Assembly: GCF_019969845.1 (NCBI RefSeq) | Contig: NZ_JAHXYR010000013.1 | Location: forward strand, 1-64,000 | From: Sphingobacterium sp. GVS05A | GTDB lineage: Bacteria > Bacteroidota > Bacteroidia > Sphingobacteriales > Sphingobacteriaceae | Reading direction: 5' to 3' | Length of the DNA stretch: 64,000 nucleotides | Part shown: one piece after another, positions 8,045 through 17,549 of the stretch | How the letters are laid out: the number at the start of each line of letters is the position of its first letter | How positions within the stretch are numbered: position 1 is the first letter of the stretch | Position numbers and translations under genes: made by a program | The notes under the pieces: generated by a model | What the model saw: only the letters and a program-made list of their open reading frames with translations | Told to the model about the DNA's origin: nothing | Database searches by the model: none

Positions 8045-8959
8045 CTAAGCGTCAGTAATGATAGCTTTCAGGCCCTGAGAGGCAATAATGTCTAAAACGA
8101 AAGGTATCCCTGGATTGCGGTTTTCGGCATTCCATACCAAAGATAAGGTGGTTCGTTGTGCTAAGCCATCCAGTTCAAGAAAACGCACATCAACCTGATA
8201 ACCATTTTTTAAAGAGGCCGGTACAATGGCAACCCCTAGTCCCTGTGCCACCATATTAAATATGGTTAATGCATTTACCGTCCGGAGTGTAACTTTTGGT
8301 GTAAACTGATGATCCTGAAAAATACTCATGACCAAATCATAATAGGAGTGACTGTAATTTTTGGAAAACAGAATAAAGGATTCGTTCTTCAATTGGTACA
8401 GATCAGGTTTTTCCTGTTTTAACAAGGGATGATTGTTTGGTAGTACCAGACTGAAATGTTCTGTATGAATAGGAAGGCTATGCAATCCTATCGGTGTTTC
8501 GGAAAGACGGACAAAACCGAAATCAAGTTCTTTTTTTTGAATAAGATCCAATTGTGTTTCATTGGCAAGTTCGTGTAGCGACAGTTCGATGTCGGGTTGC
8601 TTTTGTTTGAGGGTGAGCAACAACTGAGGTAATATTGTTTGTACTGCCGATCCGATAAAGCCCAACTTTAGGGTGCTGATCTTGCCGTTGGCTAAACTCT
8701 GGAGCTGCGTTTCAATCTGATCTAGATGTCTAAACAGTTCTTTCACCTCGTCAAAGAGATAACCTCCGGCCTCCGTTAAGGAGACATTTCTTTTATTGCG
8801 CTCAAACAGCGTTACATGATAGTTTTCTTCCAGTTGCTTGATCTGTCGGCTCAGTCCCGGCTGGGCAATGAAAAGCCGTTCAGCAGCTTTTCTGAAATGT
8901 AGCTCTTCGGCTAATACTTTAAAATAAAGAAGATGTCTAAGTTCTGTCTGATAATTCAT
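8045..8959 (-). CDS. LysR-family transcriptional regulator, probably of the hut operon
   Basis: 304 residues. The N-terminal winged helix-turn-helix is classic (RHLLYFKVLAEELHFRKAAE, then FIAQPGLSRQIKQLEENYHV). It is followed by a linker helix and a periplasmic-binding-like effector domain (LKLGFIGSAVQTILPQLL). I use the ATG at 8959; the TTG at 8968 lies inside the dyad described below. It is divergent from hutH with only 76 bases between them, so it most likely senses a histidine-pathway intermediate (urocanate is the known inducer in other hut systems) and controls hutHIUG. That role is inferred from position. Confidence 0.92.
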   Translation of the reverse strand: MNYQTELRHLLYFKVLAEELHFRKAAERLFIAQPGLSRQIKQLEENYHVTLFERNKRNVSLTEAGGYLFDEVKELFRHLDQIETQLQSLANGKISTLKLGFIGSAVQTILPQLLLTLKQKQPDIELSLHELANETQLDLIQKKELDFGFVRLSETPIGLHSLPIHTEHFSLVLPNNHPLLKQEKPDLYQLKNESFILFSKNYSHSYYDLVMSIFQDHQFTPKVTLRTVNALTIFNMVAQGLGVAIVPASLKNGYQVDVRFLELDGLAQRTTLSLVWNAENRNPGIPFVLDIIASQGLKAIITDA

Positions 8960-8961
8960 GG

Positions 8962-8978
8962 TTATCAATTGATGATAA
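8962..8978. promoter_or_regulatory. Candidate LysR binding site between lysR and hutH
   Basis: TTATCA-ATTGA-TGATAA is a perfect inverted repeat with the T-N11-A form of LysR-type sites (TTATC-N7-GATAA). It abuts the LysR start codon and lies 33 bases upstream of the hutH -7 box, where it could both autoregulate the regulator and activate hutH. Confidence 0.65.
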
Positions 8979-9010
8979 AAATGGTATTTCTAATTATTAA
9001 ATATAGCGGC

Positions 9011-9018
9011 TAAATTTG
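9011..9018 (+). promoter_or_regulatory. hutH -7 promoter box
   Basis: TAAATTTG matches TAnnTTTG, 18 bases before the hutH ATG. No -33 TTG is present at the right distance, as expected for a promoter that needs an activator. Confidence 0.55.
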
Positions 9019-9035
9019 ATAAAAGCTTTATAACA

Positions 9036-10598
9036 ATGGAAAAATTTTTATACGGCAGTGGACATTTAACCAGTTCCATTGCCTTGGCAATAGCAAAAGG
9101 TGAAGTTAAAGGGGAAATCTCAGTAGAAGTGAAGGCAGCTATCGATCGGAGTGCAGCCTATGTACACCAGATTGTCGAACGTGGGCAGGTGGTTTATGGT
9201 ATCAATACGGGGTTTGGTCCACTTTGTACGACACTGATTGATGCGGATCAGACGCAGGTGTTGCAGGAGAATATCCTGAAGAGCCATGCTGTAGGGATGG
9301 GCGAGCCTATCGCAAATGATTTGGCCAAAGTGATGCTTATATTGAAAGTTCATGCATTGGCCAAGGGCTTCTCGGGTGTTCAGTACAGTACATTGGAACG
9401 TATAATATGGCATATCGAGCAGGATGTTATTCCTGTTGTACCCAAACAAGGTTCAGTTGGTGCGTCGGGAGACTTGGCACCATTGTCCCATCTTTTCCTG
9501 CCCCTGATTGGGCTTGGCAAAGTGAATGTCGAGGGTGAAATTTATACAACGGCGGATATTTTAGCGCAACATGGTCTTAAGCCTGTTCAATTAGGTGCTA
9601 AGGAGGGGTTGGCCTTGATCAATGGGACACAATTTATGGCTGCTCATGGTGTGAAAGCAGTTAGTGAGTTCAACAGAGTACTTCAAAATGCGGATATTAT
9701 TGCCGCATTGATGATTGAGGGACTGAATGGATCCTTTAAACCTTTCTTTTCCGAATTACATCAACTGCGTCCACACGCTGGCAATCGCTATGTTGCTTCA
9801 AATATCCATTCCTTACTTTATGGGTCAGCTATTTTAGAAAGTCATAAAGATTGTTCGCGTGTTCAAGATCCGTATTCTTTACGTTGTATCCCACAGGTGC
9901 ATGGCGCTTCACGTAATGCATGGCTTCACTTAAAGGATACGATCGAGGTTGAAATCAACTCGGTAACAGATAATCCTGTTATTATAAACGATGAATTAAC
10001 GATCAGTGGCGGTAGTTTCCATGGGCAGTCTATTGCCTTACCTTTGGATTATGCTACGCTCGCCGTATCGGAAATAGGTAATATATCAGATCGGAGGGTG
10101 TATTTATCCCTAGAGGGGCAAACCAATGGGGTGCCTAAGTTGTTGATGAAATCGACAGGACTTAATTCTGGTTTTATGATTCTTCAATATAGTACAGCTG
10201 CTATTGCAAGTGAGAATAAGGGTTTGTGTTTTCCAGCAAGTGCGGATAGTATCCCAACATCACTGGGACAAGAAGATCATGTGAGTATGGGTTCCATTTC
10301 TGGTAGAAAGCTGCTTCAGGTCATAGATAATGTGGATAAAATTCTAAGTATTGAATTGTTATGCGCAGCACAGGCGAAGGATTATCATCACCCGCTGCGG
10401 TCTACTCCGGCATTGGAAGCGGTCCATGAACGCATACGGCAGTTTATTCCACATATTGAATCCGATCAGCCAATGGAAGCTTTGTTAACGAATGCATTGG
10501 AATTGGTCAAATCGGGCCAACTGATTATCCTACGTCAGCAGACTAATCCACAACAAGATGTTGAGATCGCGTTGGTAGAATGTTTTGATACATTTTAG
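9036..10598 (+). CDS. hutH: Histidine ammonia-lyase
   Basis: 520 residues, the usual length. It carries GSVGASGDLAPLSHL, in which Ala143-Ser144-Gly145 cyclise to the MIO electrophile, preceded by YGINTGFGPL near residue 54. The C-terminal half keeps LINGTQFMAAHG, NSVTDNPVI and GSISGRKLLQ. It deaminates histidine to urocanate, the first step of histidine catabolism, in the cytoplasm. First gene of hutH-hutI-hutU-hutG, with hutI starting 11 bases after its stop. Divergent LysR gene and dyad upstream. Confidence 0.97.
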   Translation: MEKFLYGSGHLTSSIALAIAKGEVKGEISVEVKAAIDRSAAYVHQIVERGQVVYGINTGFGPLCTTLIDADQTQVLQENILKSHAVGMGEPIANDLAKVMLILKVHALAKGFSGVQYSTLERIIWHIEQDVIPVVPKQGSVGASGDLAPLSHLFLPLIGLGKVNVEGEIYTTADILAQHGLKPVQLGAKEGLALINGTQFMAAHGVKAVSEFNRVLQNADIIAALMIEGLNGSFKPFFSELHQLRPHAGNRYVASNIHSLLYGSAILESHKDCSRVQDPYSLRCIPQVHGASRNAWLHLKDTIEVEINSVTDNPVIINDELTISGGSFHGQSIALPLDYATLAVSEIGNISDRRVYLSLEGQTNGVPKLLMKSTGLNSGFMILQYSTAAIASENKGLCFPASADSIPTSLGQEDHVSMGSISGRKLLQVIDNVDKILSIELLCAAQAKDYHHPLRSTPALEAVHERIRQFIPHIESDQPMEALLTNALELVKSGQLIILRQQTNPQQDVEIALVECFDTF

Positions 10599-10609
10599 AT
10601 TGGCATATC

Positions 10610-11863
10610 ATGGAAAAAGATTTAAAACTTATAGGTCCTTTCAGGCAATTATTGACAATGGAGCATATTTCATTGAAAGGTGCTATAAAGGATGACGAAT
10701 TACAGGTAATTGATCACGCTGGCATTTTGATTGAAGGAGAAATCATTCAAGAGATAGGTGATTTTAACCTTTTATATCAACAATGGCAGGAAAGAGCTAC
10801 CATCATCCATCTTGAAGGTGATCAGGTCGCTTTACCAGGCTTCGTGGATTGCCATACCCACATTAGCTATGCAGGGCAGCGGGCAAATGATTTTGCGCTT
10901 CGCAACGCAGGCTCTTCCTATCTGGAAATTGCGGAATCCGGTGGTGGAATTTGGAGTACGGTATCCCAGACAAGAGCTAGTGCCGAAGATGAATTGGTAC
11001 AACTGACTATCGATCGCTCCGATTTTTTATTGCGTCAAGGTGTTACAACTATCGAAGTTAAAAGTGGTTATGGTCTTCAAGTTGAAGGAGAACTTAAGAT
11101 TTTGCGCGCTATTAAGAGGGCAAATGGCCAAACTGCTGCGGATTTAATACCGACTTGTTTAGCAGCACATATGCTGCCTCGGGACTATAAAGGATCGGCG
11201 AAAGATTACCTTGATTTGATGGAGGCAACTCTCTTCCCAGAATTGAAAGCACAGCAGTTGGCCAATCGAGTGGATGCTTTTATTGAAAAAACAGCATTTG
11301 ATGCCGAAACGATCAAACCGTATTTGCAACGGGCCAAAGAAATGGGCTTCGATTTGACGGTTCATGCAGATCAGTTCAGTACCTCCGGAAGTCAAGTTGC
11401 AGTGGAATTAGGAGCACGATCCGCTGATCACCTTGAAGCGTCTACAGCCGTCGAGATTGAGCTTTTGGCGCATTCAGATACCGTTGCTGTGGCATTGCCT
11501 GCGGCATCTATTGGTATCGGTTGTGCTTTCACGCCGGCACGCAAACTGTTGGACGCTGGTGCAAGTTTAGCAATCGCAAGTGACTGGAATCCGGGTTCTG
11601 CGCCGATTGGCCAATTGCTGACCAGTGCCTGTATATTGGCAACGATGGAAAAGCTCAGCAACGCGGAGGTTTTGTCAGCATTGACCTTCCGGGCAGCACA
11701 TGCCTTGAATCTGCATGATCGCGGCAAGCTGGTTAAGGGAATGCGAGCGGATTTTAGTTTATTTCAGACCGATAATTATCAAAATATCACTTATTATCAA
11801 GGAAGTATGCAGCCTTCGGCTGTCTGGAAAAATGGTAAGGAAGTGTTTTCAATTGAACGATGA
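10610..11863 (+). CDS. hutI: Imidazolonepropionase
   Basis: 417 residues of the metal-dependent amidohydrolase superfamily. Metal ligands are visible as FVDCHTHISYAG (HxH near residue 80), a later AAHMLP, LTVHADQF and ASDWNPGSAP (catalytic Asp). It opens the ring of 4-imidazolone-5-propanoate to give N-formimino-glutamate, the third step of the pathway. Its last codons overlap the hutU start by four bases, indicating translational coupling. Confidence 0.96.
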   Translation: MEKDLKLIGPFRQLLTMEHISLKGAIKDDELQVIDHAGILIEGEIIQEIGDFNLLYQQWQERATIIHLEGDQVALPGFVDCHTHISYAGQRANDFALRNAGSSYLEIAESGGGIWSTVSQTRASAEDELVQLTIDRSDFLLRQGVTTIEVKSGYGLQVEGELKILRAIKRANGQTAADLIPTCLAAHMLPRDYKGSAKDYLDLMEATLFPELKAQQLANRVDAFIEKTAFDAETIKPYLQRAKEMGFDLTVHADQFSTSGSQVAVELGARSADHLEASTAVEIELLAHSDTVAVALPAASIGIGCAFTPARKLLDAGASLAIASDWNPGSAPIGQLLTSACILATMEKLSNAEVLSALTFRAAHALNLHDRGKLVKGMRADFSLFQTDNYQNITYYQGSMQPSAVWKNGKEVFSIER

Positions 11864-13881
11864 TGGACAATGTATTTAGTCGTGTAGTTGCAGAAGGTAT
11901 CCCTTCGCAGCTACCCCCCAAGATAGCGCGTGATCTGACTGTAAGTCATGCACCACGACGCAAAGATATTCTTTCGAAAAAAGAGGAAAAGCTTGCGCTT
12001 AGAAATGCCCTGCGTTACTTCCCAAAATCATGGCATGCGGAATTGGCATCGGAGTTTCTGGCCGAATTAAAAGCGTACGGAAGGATCTATATGTATCGCT
12101 TTAGGCCAAGTTATGAAATGTATGCACGTCCGATAGCAGCCTACCCGGCAAAAAGTAAACAAGCGGCAGCCATTATGCTGATGATTCAGAATAATTTGGA
12201 TCCTGCAGTTGCCCAACATCCCCATGAGCTGATTACTTATGGCGGTAATGGTGCCGTATTTCAAAATTGGGCACAATACCGCCTAACAATGCATTATCTT
12301 TCCCAGATGACGGATGAACAGACGCTGCATATGTACAGTGGGCATCCAATGGGTTTATTTCCATCTTCGGAGCATGCTCCCCGGGTTGTTGTCAGCAATG
12401 GTATGATGATTCCGAATTATTCTAAACCCGATGATTGGGAGCGGTACAATGCGCTTGGTGTCACCCAATATGGGCAGATGACTGCAGGTTCCTATATGTA
12501 CATTGGCCCACAAGGTATTGTGCACGGAACAACGATTACGGTTATGAATGCCTTCCGTCGGCAGCTTCCAGTTGGAGAGTCTATCCAAGGAAAAGTGTTT
12601 TTGACCTCCGGCCTCGGGGGGATGAGTGGTGCACAGCCAAAAGCAGGTAATATTGCTGGCTGCATTACCGTCTGCGCTGAGGTCAATCCTGCGGCCGCGA
12701 AAAAAAGACACGAGCAGGGTTGGGTAGATGTATTGGTGGAAGATATTGCCCAATTGGTGGAGCAGGTTCGCGTAGCGATGGATAAAAAGCAGACGATATC
12801 CTTTGCTTATATTGGTAATATTGTGGAGGTCTGGGAAGCCTTTGACCGTGAGCATATACATGTGACTGTTGGATCCGACCAGACATCGCTCCACAACCCC
12901 TGGTCTGGAGGTTATTATCCAATGGGTTTATCGTTTGATGAGTCCAATGTGTTGATGGCCACCGATCCGGATAGATTTAAGCAGCTTGTTCAGGCAACTT
13001 TAGTTCGTCATGTAGATGCCATTAATAACCATGTTGCTAAGGGTACATATTTCTTCGACTATGGCAATGCATTTCTGCTAGAAAGTAGTCGTGCCGGAGC
13101 GGCAATATTGGACTCGGAAGGGGATAAATTTATATATCCATCTTATGTTCAGGATATTTTAGGGCCCATGTGCTTTGACTACGGTTTTGGTCCGTTTCGT
13201 TGGGTATGTGCCTCCGGAGATCCTTCGGATCTGGAAAGGACAGATCAGCTTGCAATGGCTGTCCTGACATCGCTTCAGGCGATTGCGCCAAAGGAGATCC
13301 AACAGCAGATGTTGGATAACATTCAATGGATTAAGGAGGCCGGAAAGAATAAGTTGGTTGTAGGCTCACAAGCCCGTATCCTGTATGCAGATTCTAATGG
13401 CCGTATTGCGATTGCCAAAGCATTTAACGAAGCCGTTCGAAACGGAGAACTCGCTGGTCCAGTCGTATTGGGACGTGATCATCACGATGTCAGTGGAACG
13501 GATTCCCCTTATCGGGAGACGAGTAATATCTACGACGGAAGCCAGTTTACAGCAGATATGGCGATACATAATGTGATAGGTGATAGTTTTCGAGGTGCGA
13601 CCTGGGTCTCCATTCACAATGGTGGCGGTGTTGGCTGGGGCGAAGTAATTAATGGTGGTTTCGGAATGTTGCTTGATGGTTCGGTAGCCGCAGAAGGTAA
13701 ACTGGAGAAAATGTTGTACTTTGATGTGAATAATGGTATCGCTAGGCGTGCCTGGGCGCGTAATAAAGAGGCAAATCAAGCCTTGGATAGTGCAATGGCA
13801 AGCAATCCAACGCTACAAGTTACCCGGGCACAACTGGTGGACGACCATATTATTGATGAATTGTTTAATGACAACGAATGA
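11860..13881 (+). CDS. hutU: Urocanate hydratase
   Basis: 673 residues, longer than the roughly 555-residue proteobacterial enzyme and typical of the larger Bacteroidota form. Recognisable regions include YGGNGAVFQNWAQYRL, SGHPMGLFPSSEHAPR, TSGLGGMSGAQPKAGNIAG (the dinucleotide-binding region for the tightly bound NAD) and SIHNGGGVGWGEVINGG near the C-terminus. It hydrates urocanate to imidazolonepropionate, the second step. It overlaps both neighbours by four bases, so hutI, hutU and hutG are translated as a coupled unit. Confidence 0.97.
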   Translation: MMDNVFSRVVAEGIPSQLPPKIARDLTVSHAPRRKDILSKKEEKLALRNALRYFPKSWHAELASEFLAELKAYGRIYMYRFRPSYEMYARPIAAYPAKSKQAAAIMLMIQNNLDPAVAQHPHELITYGGNGAVFQNWAQYRLTMHYLSQMTDEQTLHMYSGHPMGLFPSSEHAPRVVVSNGMMIPNYSKPDDWERYNALGVTQYGQMTAGSYMYIGPQGIVHGTTITVMNAFRRQLPVGESIQGKVFLTSGLGGMSGAQPKAGNIAGCITVCAEVNPAAAKKRHEQGWVDVLVEDIAQLVEQVRVAMDKKQTISFAYIGNIVEVWEAFDREHIHVTVGSDQTSLHNPWSGGYYPMGLSFDESNVLMATDPDRFKQLVQATLVRHVDAINNHVAKGTYFFDYGNAFLLESSRAGAAILDSEGDKFIYPSYVQDILGPMCFDYGFGPFRWVCASGDPSDLERTDQLAMAVLTSLQAIAPKEIQQQMLDNIQWIKEAGKNKLVVGSQARILYADSNGRIAIAKAFNEAVRNGELAGPVVLGRDHHDVSGTDSPYRETSNIYDGSQFTADMAIHNVIGDSFRGATWVSIHNGGGVGWGEVINGGFGMLLDGSVAAEGKLEKMLYFDVNNGIARRAWARNKEANQALDSAMASNPTLQVTRAQLVDDHIIDELFNDNE

Positions 13882-14867
13882 ATCTTTTACTTAACCAGCG
13901 GGACTTATATACCAAGGGAGACCAGGCCGTCTGGAAAGGGCGAATCGACGGTGAACAAAGGGATTGGATGCGCTGGCATCAATTGATGGAATGTACAGAC
14001 CTGTTGGTCGATCCCAATTTGAAACAGTCAGTGGTGTTCTTAGGGTTTTGCAGTGATGAAGGTGTCGCCCGCAACCAAGGACGGGTAGGTGCGAAGGATG
14101 GACCTGGCGCTGTACGGAATGTACTTGCTAATCTGCCGGTTCATTTCTCATCTGAACTAAAACTTAAAGATGCTGGAGATATTTTGCTTAAAGATAGTGA
14201 TTTAGATTCTTCTCAATTAGCGTTGGGTTATGCTGTGTCTTCAATTCTTAAGGCCGGTGGATTTCCTGTTGTATTGGGGGGTGGACACGAGGTGACTTAT
14301 GGACATTATCTCGGAATAAAAGATTTTTTGGCTGATGGTGGACATAAGATCGGTATTATCAACCTAGATGCTCATTTGGATATGCGTGCGCTTGCTGGAG
14401 GGCAGGGGAATTCAGGAACAGGATTTTACCAGATCGAAGCGGACCGTGAAGGTATGGGCCAATCGTTTCACTATATGGCGATTGGTATACAGGAGATCAG
14501 CAATACAAGTGGTCTTATCAACTATGCAAAGTCCAAGCATACGCAGATTATTGAACGAAGAGATCTGGTTCCAGGTAAGCTTAATGCTATTAAGAAGCAA
14601 ATTGAAGCATTTGCCAGTCAGGTTGATTATATATACTTAACTGTTGACCTGGATGTTTTCGCGGCTCCTTATGCACCGGGCGTAAGTGCACTAGCCTTCA
14701 ATGGTATTATTCCGGATGATCTATTTTTCGACTTGTACAGTGCTATTATGGAACTGCCTAATTTGAGGTCCATGGATATCGCGGAGTTAAACCCGTATTT
14801 TGATATTGATGCCCGTACAGCAAAACTGGCGGCAGATCTTATTTTTAAATTTTTAAATAGGTTTTAA
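13878..14867 (+). CDS. hutG: Formimidoylglutamase (arginase family)
   Basis: 329 residues with the binuclear manganese motifs of ureohydrolases: VVLGGGHEVTYGHY, INLDAHLDMR and TVDLDVFAAPYAPG. It hydrolyses N-formimino-glutamate to glutamate and formamide, which completes the four-step pathway; no ftcD or hutF alternative is present here. Last gene of the operon, followed by a very long terminator stem. Confidence 0.95.
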   Translation: MNLLLNQRDLYTKGDQAVWKGRIDGEQRDWMRWHQLMECTDLLVDPNLKQSVVFLGFCSDEGVARNQGRVGAKDGPGAVRNVLANLPVHFSSELKLKDAGDILLKDSDLDSSQLALGYAVSSILKAGGFPVVLGGGHEVTYGHYLGIKDFLADGGHKIGIINLDAHLDMRALAGGQGNSGTGFYQIEADREGMGQSFHYMAIGIQEISNTSGLINYAKSKHTQIIERRDLVPGKLNAIKKQIEAFASQVDYIYLTVDLDVFAAPYAPGVSALAFNGIIPDDLFFDLYSAIMELPNLRSMDIAELNPYFDIDARTAKLAADLIFKFLNRF

Positions 14868-14910
14868 TCGATTGTATTTGGATAGGTCTTGGTGAAATAA
14901 GACTTGTCTA

Positions 14911-14965
14911 AAAGATAAAAACAGGTTAGATCTTTCATAGAAAGATCTAACCTGTTTTTATCTTT
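14911..14965. terminator. Bidirectional terminator with a 25-bp perfect stem
   Basis: The arms 14911-14935 and 14941-14965 are perfectly complementary around a 5-base loop (catag). They lie between convergent hutG and the acetyltransferase gene, ten bases from the latter's stop. The A/T-rich outer ends provide T runs on both strands. Confidence 0.85.
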
Positions 14966-14975
14966 TCTCGTTGCA

Positions 14976-15257
14976 CTAAAAAAGTACATCAGCCAACTCC
15001 GCTTCTTTGTCAAAGACTGACTTTGCAAAGGGACACAAGGGGAGGATTTTGAGATGTTCTTTTCGGGCAAAGGCTACGGCAGCCATCAATAGTTGTTTAC
15101 CTAATCCCTTGCCTGTATAGTTTTCGCGGACTTCGGTATGGTCAATAATAAACTTTGTTGGCCCAGCCCAGGTATATGTCATTTGTGCAGCTGATTTTCC
15201 TTGATCTACTGCCTCAAAACTGCCATGTTTTTCGTCGTTTTTATGTACTACTTCCAT
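14976..15257 (-). CDS. GNAT-type N-acetyltransferase (small YjdJ-like form)
   Basis: 93 residues, matching the short COG2388-type acetyltransferases. It shows FIIDHTEVRENYTGKGLGKQLL (acetyl-CoA pyrophosphate loop G-K-G-L-G-K) and LKILPLCPFAKSVF, the conserved C-P-F/Y segment of this subgroup. Substrate unknown. It is a single gene convergent with the hut operon. Confidence 0.88.
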   Translation of the reverse strand: MEVVHKNDEKHGSFEAVDQGKSAAQMTYTWAGPTKFIIDHTEVRENYTGKGLGKQLLMAAVAFARKEHLKILPLCPFAKSVFDKEAELADVLF

Positions 15258-15482
15258 TGATGATAATTTGATGTGTTATATAAAAGTATATCCAAAATAA
15301 ACAAAATCTGATCAACATTATCCTCAAATTGTTTACCCTGTCGAATATTGCCGAAAATTGACCAAGTGATGTTAGGCTGATCGGGATTAATCACTGATGT
15401 GCCAAGGCCTATCTGCTCTTTTTGCCAAATAAATGCTAAAAAATATAGATATACTAAATATGTTAGTATATTTGTTTTAGGA

Positions 15483-16934
15483 ATGACTATGAATCGGAGC
15501 AAAAAACAAGAGTTTGCCATTGTGGATATAGAAACCACAGGGGGTAATGCAAAATCCAGCCGGATTACTGAAATTGCAATCGTTATACACGACGGTAATC
15601 GCGTGCTGCATCGTTGGGAGACCTTGGTAAATCCAGGTGTTGAAATTCCGAATTCTATTTTTGCGCTTACGGGTATCGACAATGAGATGGTTGCGGATGC
15701 GCCATTATTTGAGGATGTTGCACCGGAAATTTATGCATTATTGAAAGATCGGGTTTTTGTTGCACACAATGTTAATTTTGATTATTCCTTCATTCGTTTT
15801 CAGCTTCAGGAGGCCGGAATAGACTGGTCTTCCATTAAATTATGTACCGTACGCTATGCCCGTAAGATCAAACCGGGGCTTTTATCCTATAGTTTGGGCC
15901 GTTTGTGTGATTACCTCGATATACCCATCGAAAATAGGCACAGGGCAGGTGGTGATGCCGATGCAACAGCGATTCTTTTCGCTTATCTTCGCGCGCTCGA
16001 TACGACACAGGTGTTTCAGGAAATGATCAAACATAAGGCGATCGATCAGCGGTTTCCACCACATTTAGATCGGAAGGAATTTGAGCAATTGCCCGATACC
16101 GCCGGTGTTTATTATTTTCATGATAGAAATGGGAAGGTGATCTATGTGGGGAAGGCGGTCAATATCAAGAAAAGGGTATTATCCCACTTTACAGGTAACA
16201 ATATTCAGGCGCAGCGACAAAATTTTTTAAAAGAGATCTATCACATTAGTTATGAGTCTTGTGGCACAGAACTGATGTCCCTGCTACTGGAATGTGCGGA
16301 GATTAAACGACTTTGGCCCAAATATAATCGGGCACTCAAACGGTATGAACCAAAATTTGGTTTGTTTTGCTATGAAGATCAAAATGGGTATCTCCATTTG
16401 GCAATAGGTAAAATGAATCGGATCCAAGATTGCATTCAGTTATTTCAACGGGAATACGATGCCATTCAATTATTACAGTCCTTTATGAAGGAAGGAGAGA
16501 TTAGCTCTCAGTTTTGTCATTTTGGCACTGCTAGTTTGGCAGCTAAATCCGTCAGTCGAGCTGATTTGCCTGACAAGGCATTGCATAATACACGTGTGGA
16601 GCGTTGTATTGATGAATGGTTAAAACAAAGACCATCTTATGTATTTATAGATAAGGGGCGGAGTATAGAAGAAAAGAGTTGTATTGTCATTGAAAATGGC
16701 CGGTTTTATGGCATGGGCTATATTGATCTATATGGTCAATATGCTGATTTAGCAGATATCAGAACCCAGGTAAAGGTTTATCCAAGCAATCATTATATGA
16801 TGGAGCTGGTCAGGCAAATGGCTGAACGCTATCCCAATAGGGTGCATTTTCTGACTCAAAATCCGGCTGGGCTTATAGCTGCTGAACCTGACACTGATTA
16901 TGACAAAATTGCCACAGACAAGCTCTTCCAATAA
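15483..16934 (+). CDS. DnaQ-like 3'-5' exonuclease fused to a GIY-YIG endonuclease domain
   Basis: 483 residues from the ATG at 15483. An upstream in-frame start at 15399 would cross a promoter-like TATATTTG box and add an unlikely leader. The N-terminal domain has FAIVDIETTGG (Exo I, Asp/Glu), FVAHNVNFDYSF (Exo II) and HRAGGDADATAIL (Exo III), as in the DNA polymerase III epsilon family. Residues ~200-280 hold a GIY-YIG/UvrC-like domain: LPDTAGVYYF, GKVIYVGKAVNIKKRV, ELMSLLLECAEIKRLWPKYN. The remaining ~200 residues are unassigned. Such fusions are related to the UvrC-like nuclease Cho and probably act in DNA repair. It has no operon partner. Confidence 0.9.
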   Translation: MTMNRSKKQEFAIVDIETTGGNAKSSRITEIAIVIHDGNRVLHRWETLVNPGVEIPNSIFALTGIDNEMVADAPLFEDVAPEIYALLKDRVFVAHNVNFDYSFIRFQLQEAGIDWSSIKLCTVRYARKIKPGLLSYSLGRLCDYLDIPIENRHRAGGDADATAILFAYLRALDTTQVFQEMIKHKAIDQRFPPHLDRKEFEQLPDTAGVYYFHDRNGKVIYVGKAVNIKKRVLSHFTGNNIQAQRQNFLKEIYHISYESCGTELMSLLLECAEIKRLWPKYNRALKRYEPKFGLFCYEDQNGYLHLAIGKMNRIQDCIQLFQREYDAIQLLQSFMKEGEISSQFCHFGTASLAAKSVSRADLPDKALHNTRVERCIDEWLKQRPSYVFIDKGRSIEEKSCIVIENGRFYGMGYIDLYGQYADLADIRTQVKVYPSNHYMMELVRQMAERYPNRVHFLTQNPAGLIAAEPDTDYDKIATDKLFQ

Positions 16935-17123
16935 GTTGATCTATTATTCGATAATATAGTCAGGGGATCCAGAAAGCGGAGATTCGTCATATCAATCTCA
17001 GCAATTTGTTAAAAAAATGTGAAATATAAAATCGACACTCTTTTTGGTCTAATAGTTGAAATATTCCTTGTGTAGAATAATAAAAAAAGACTTTTCATAA
17101 TTTAGGTTAATAATTGGTTAGTT

Positions 17124-17159
17124 AAGACCTGGGGCTCCCAACCTCAGGTCTTCTTTTTT
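17124..17159 (+). terminator. Intrinsic terminator downstream of the exonuclease gene
   Basis: AAGACCTGGGG (17124-17134) pairs with CCTCAGGTCTT (17142-17152), followed by a T-rich tract. It lies 190 bases beyond the stop; the intervening 16935-17123 shows no gene. Confidence 0.7.
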
Positions 17160-17453
17160 ATATACAGAGACAGCGTCTGTCGTTGCTCCTATAGATGGAA
17201 AGTGCTTGCGAAATGAAATTAGACCTTGTTCTTTTTGTTAAAAAAGCACTTTTGGCTATTTTATCTTATAACAGTAATGGTTTGTATATCAAATTATTGT
17301 GATTTGTCCCCCCTTTTGTCCCCCTTGTTTTTTCTCTACCGGGTTAATTTGACTTACTTTAGTGCATACATACTGTAATGGCGGAATTAGTAAACAAATA
17401 TGGGGCGTTTTCTAAAAGTAGCTACGGTATATCTTATCCATATCTTTATATAT
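17160..17453. other. Gene-free stretch with a possible structured element
   Basis: No convincing reading frame. ATACTGTA (17370-17377) can pair fully (one G-U) with TACGGTAT (17423-17430). The sequence just inside, TGGCGGAATTAGTAAAC, resembles the D-arm of bacterial tRNA-Leu, but no T-arm or anticodon arm follows. It could be chance or a decayed RNA gene. Confidence 0.25.
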
Positions 17454-17477
17454 AAAAAGGGCCTAGGCCCTTTTTTT
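17454..17477. terminator. Terminator for the NagX-like gene
   Basis: AAAAAGGG-CCTAGG-CCCTTTTT, symmetrical, with a T run on both strands. It lies about 75 bases beyond the stop of the minus-strand gene ending at 17550. Confidence 0.75.
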
Positions 17478-17549
17478 GTCATTCTGATGGAGATGTCTAC
17501 TTTGTAGACAGTAGAAAATGCCGAATTTTTTGCTTCAATAAACCTAGAC

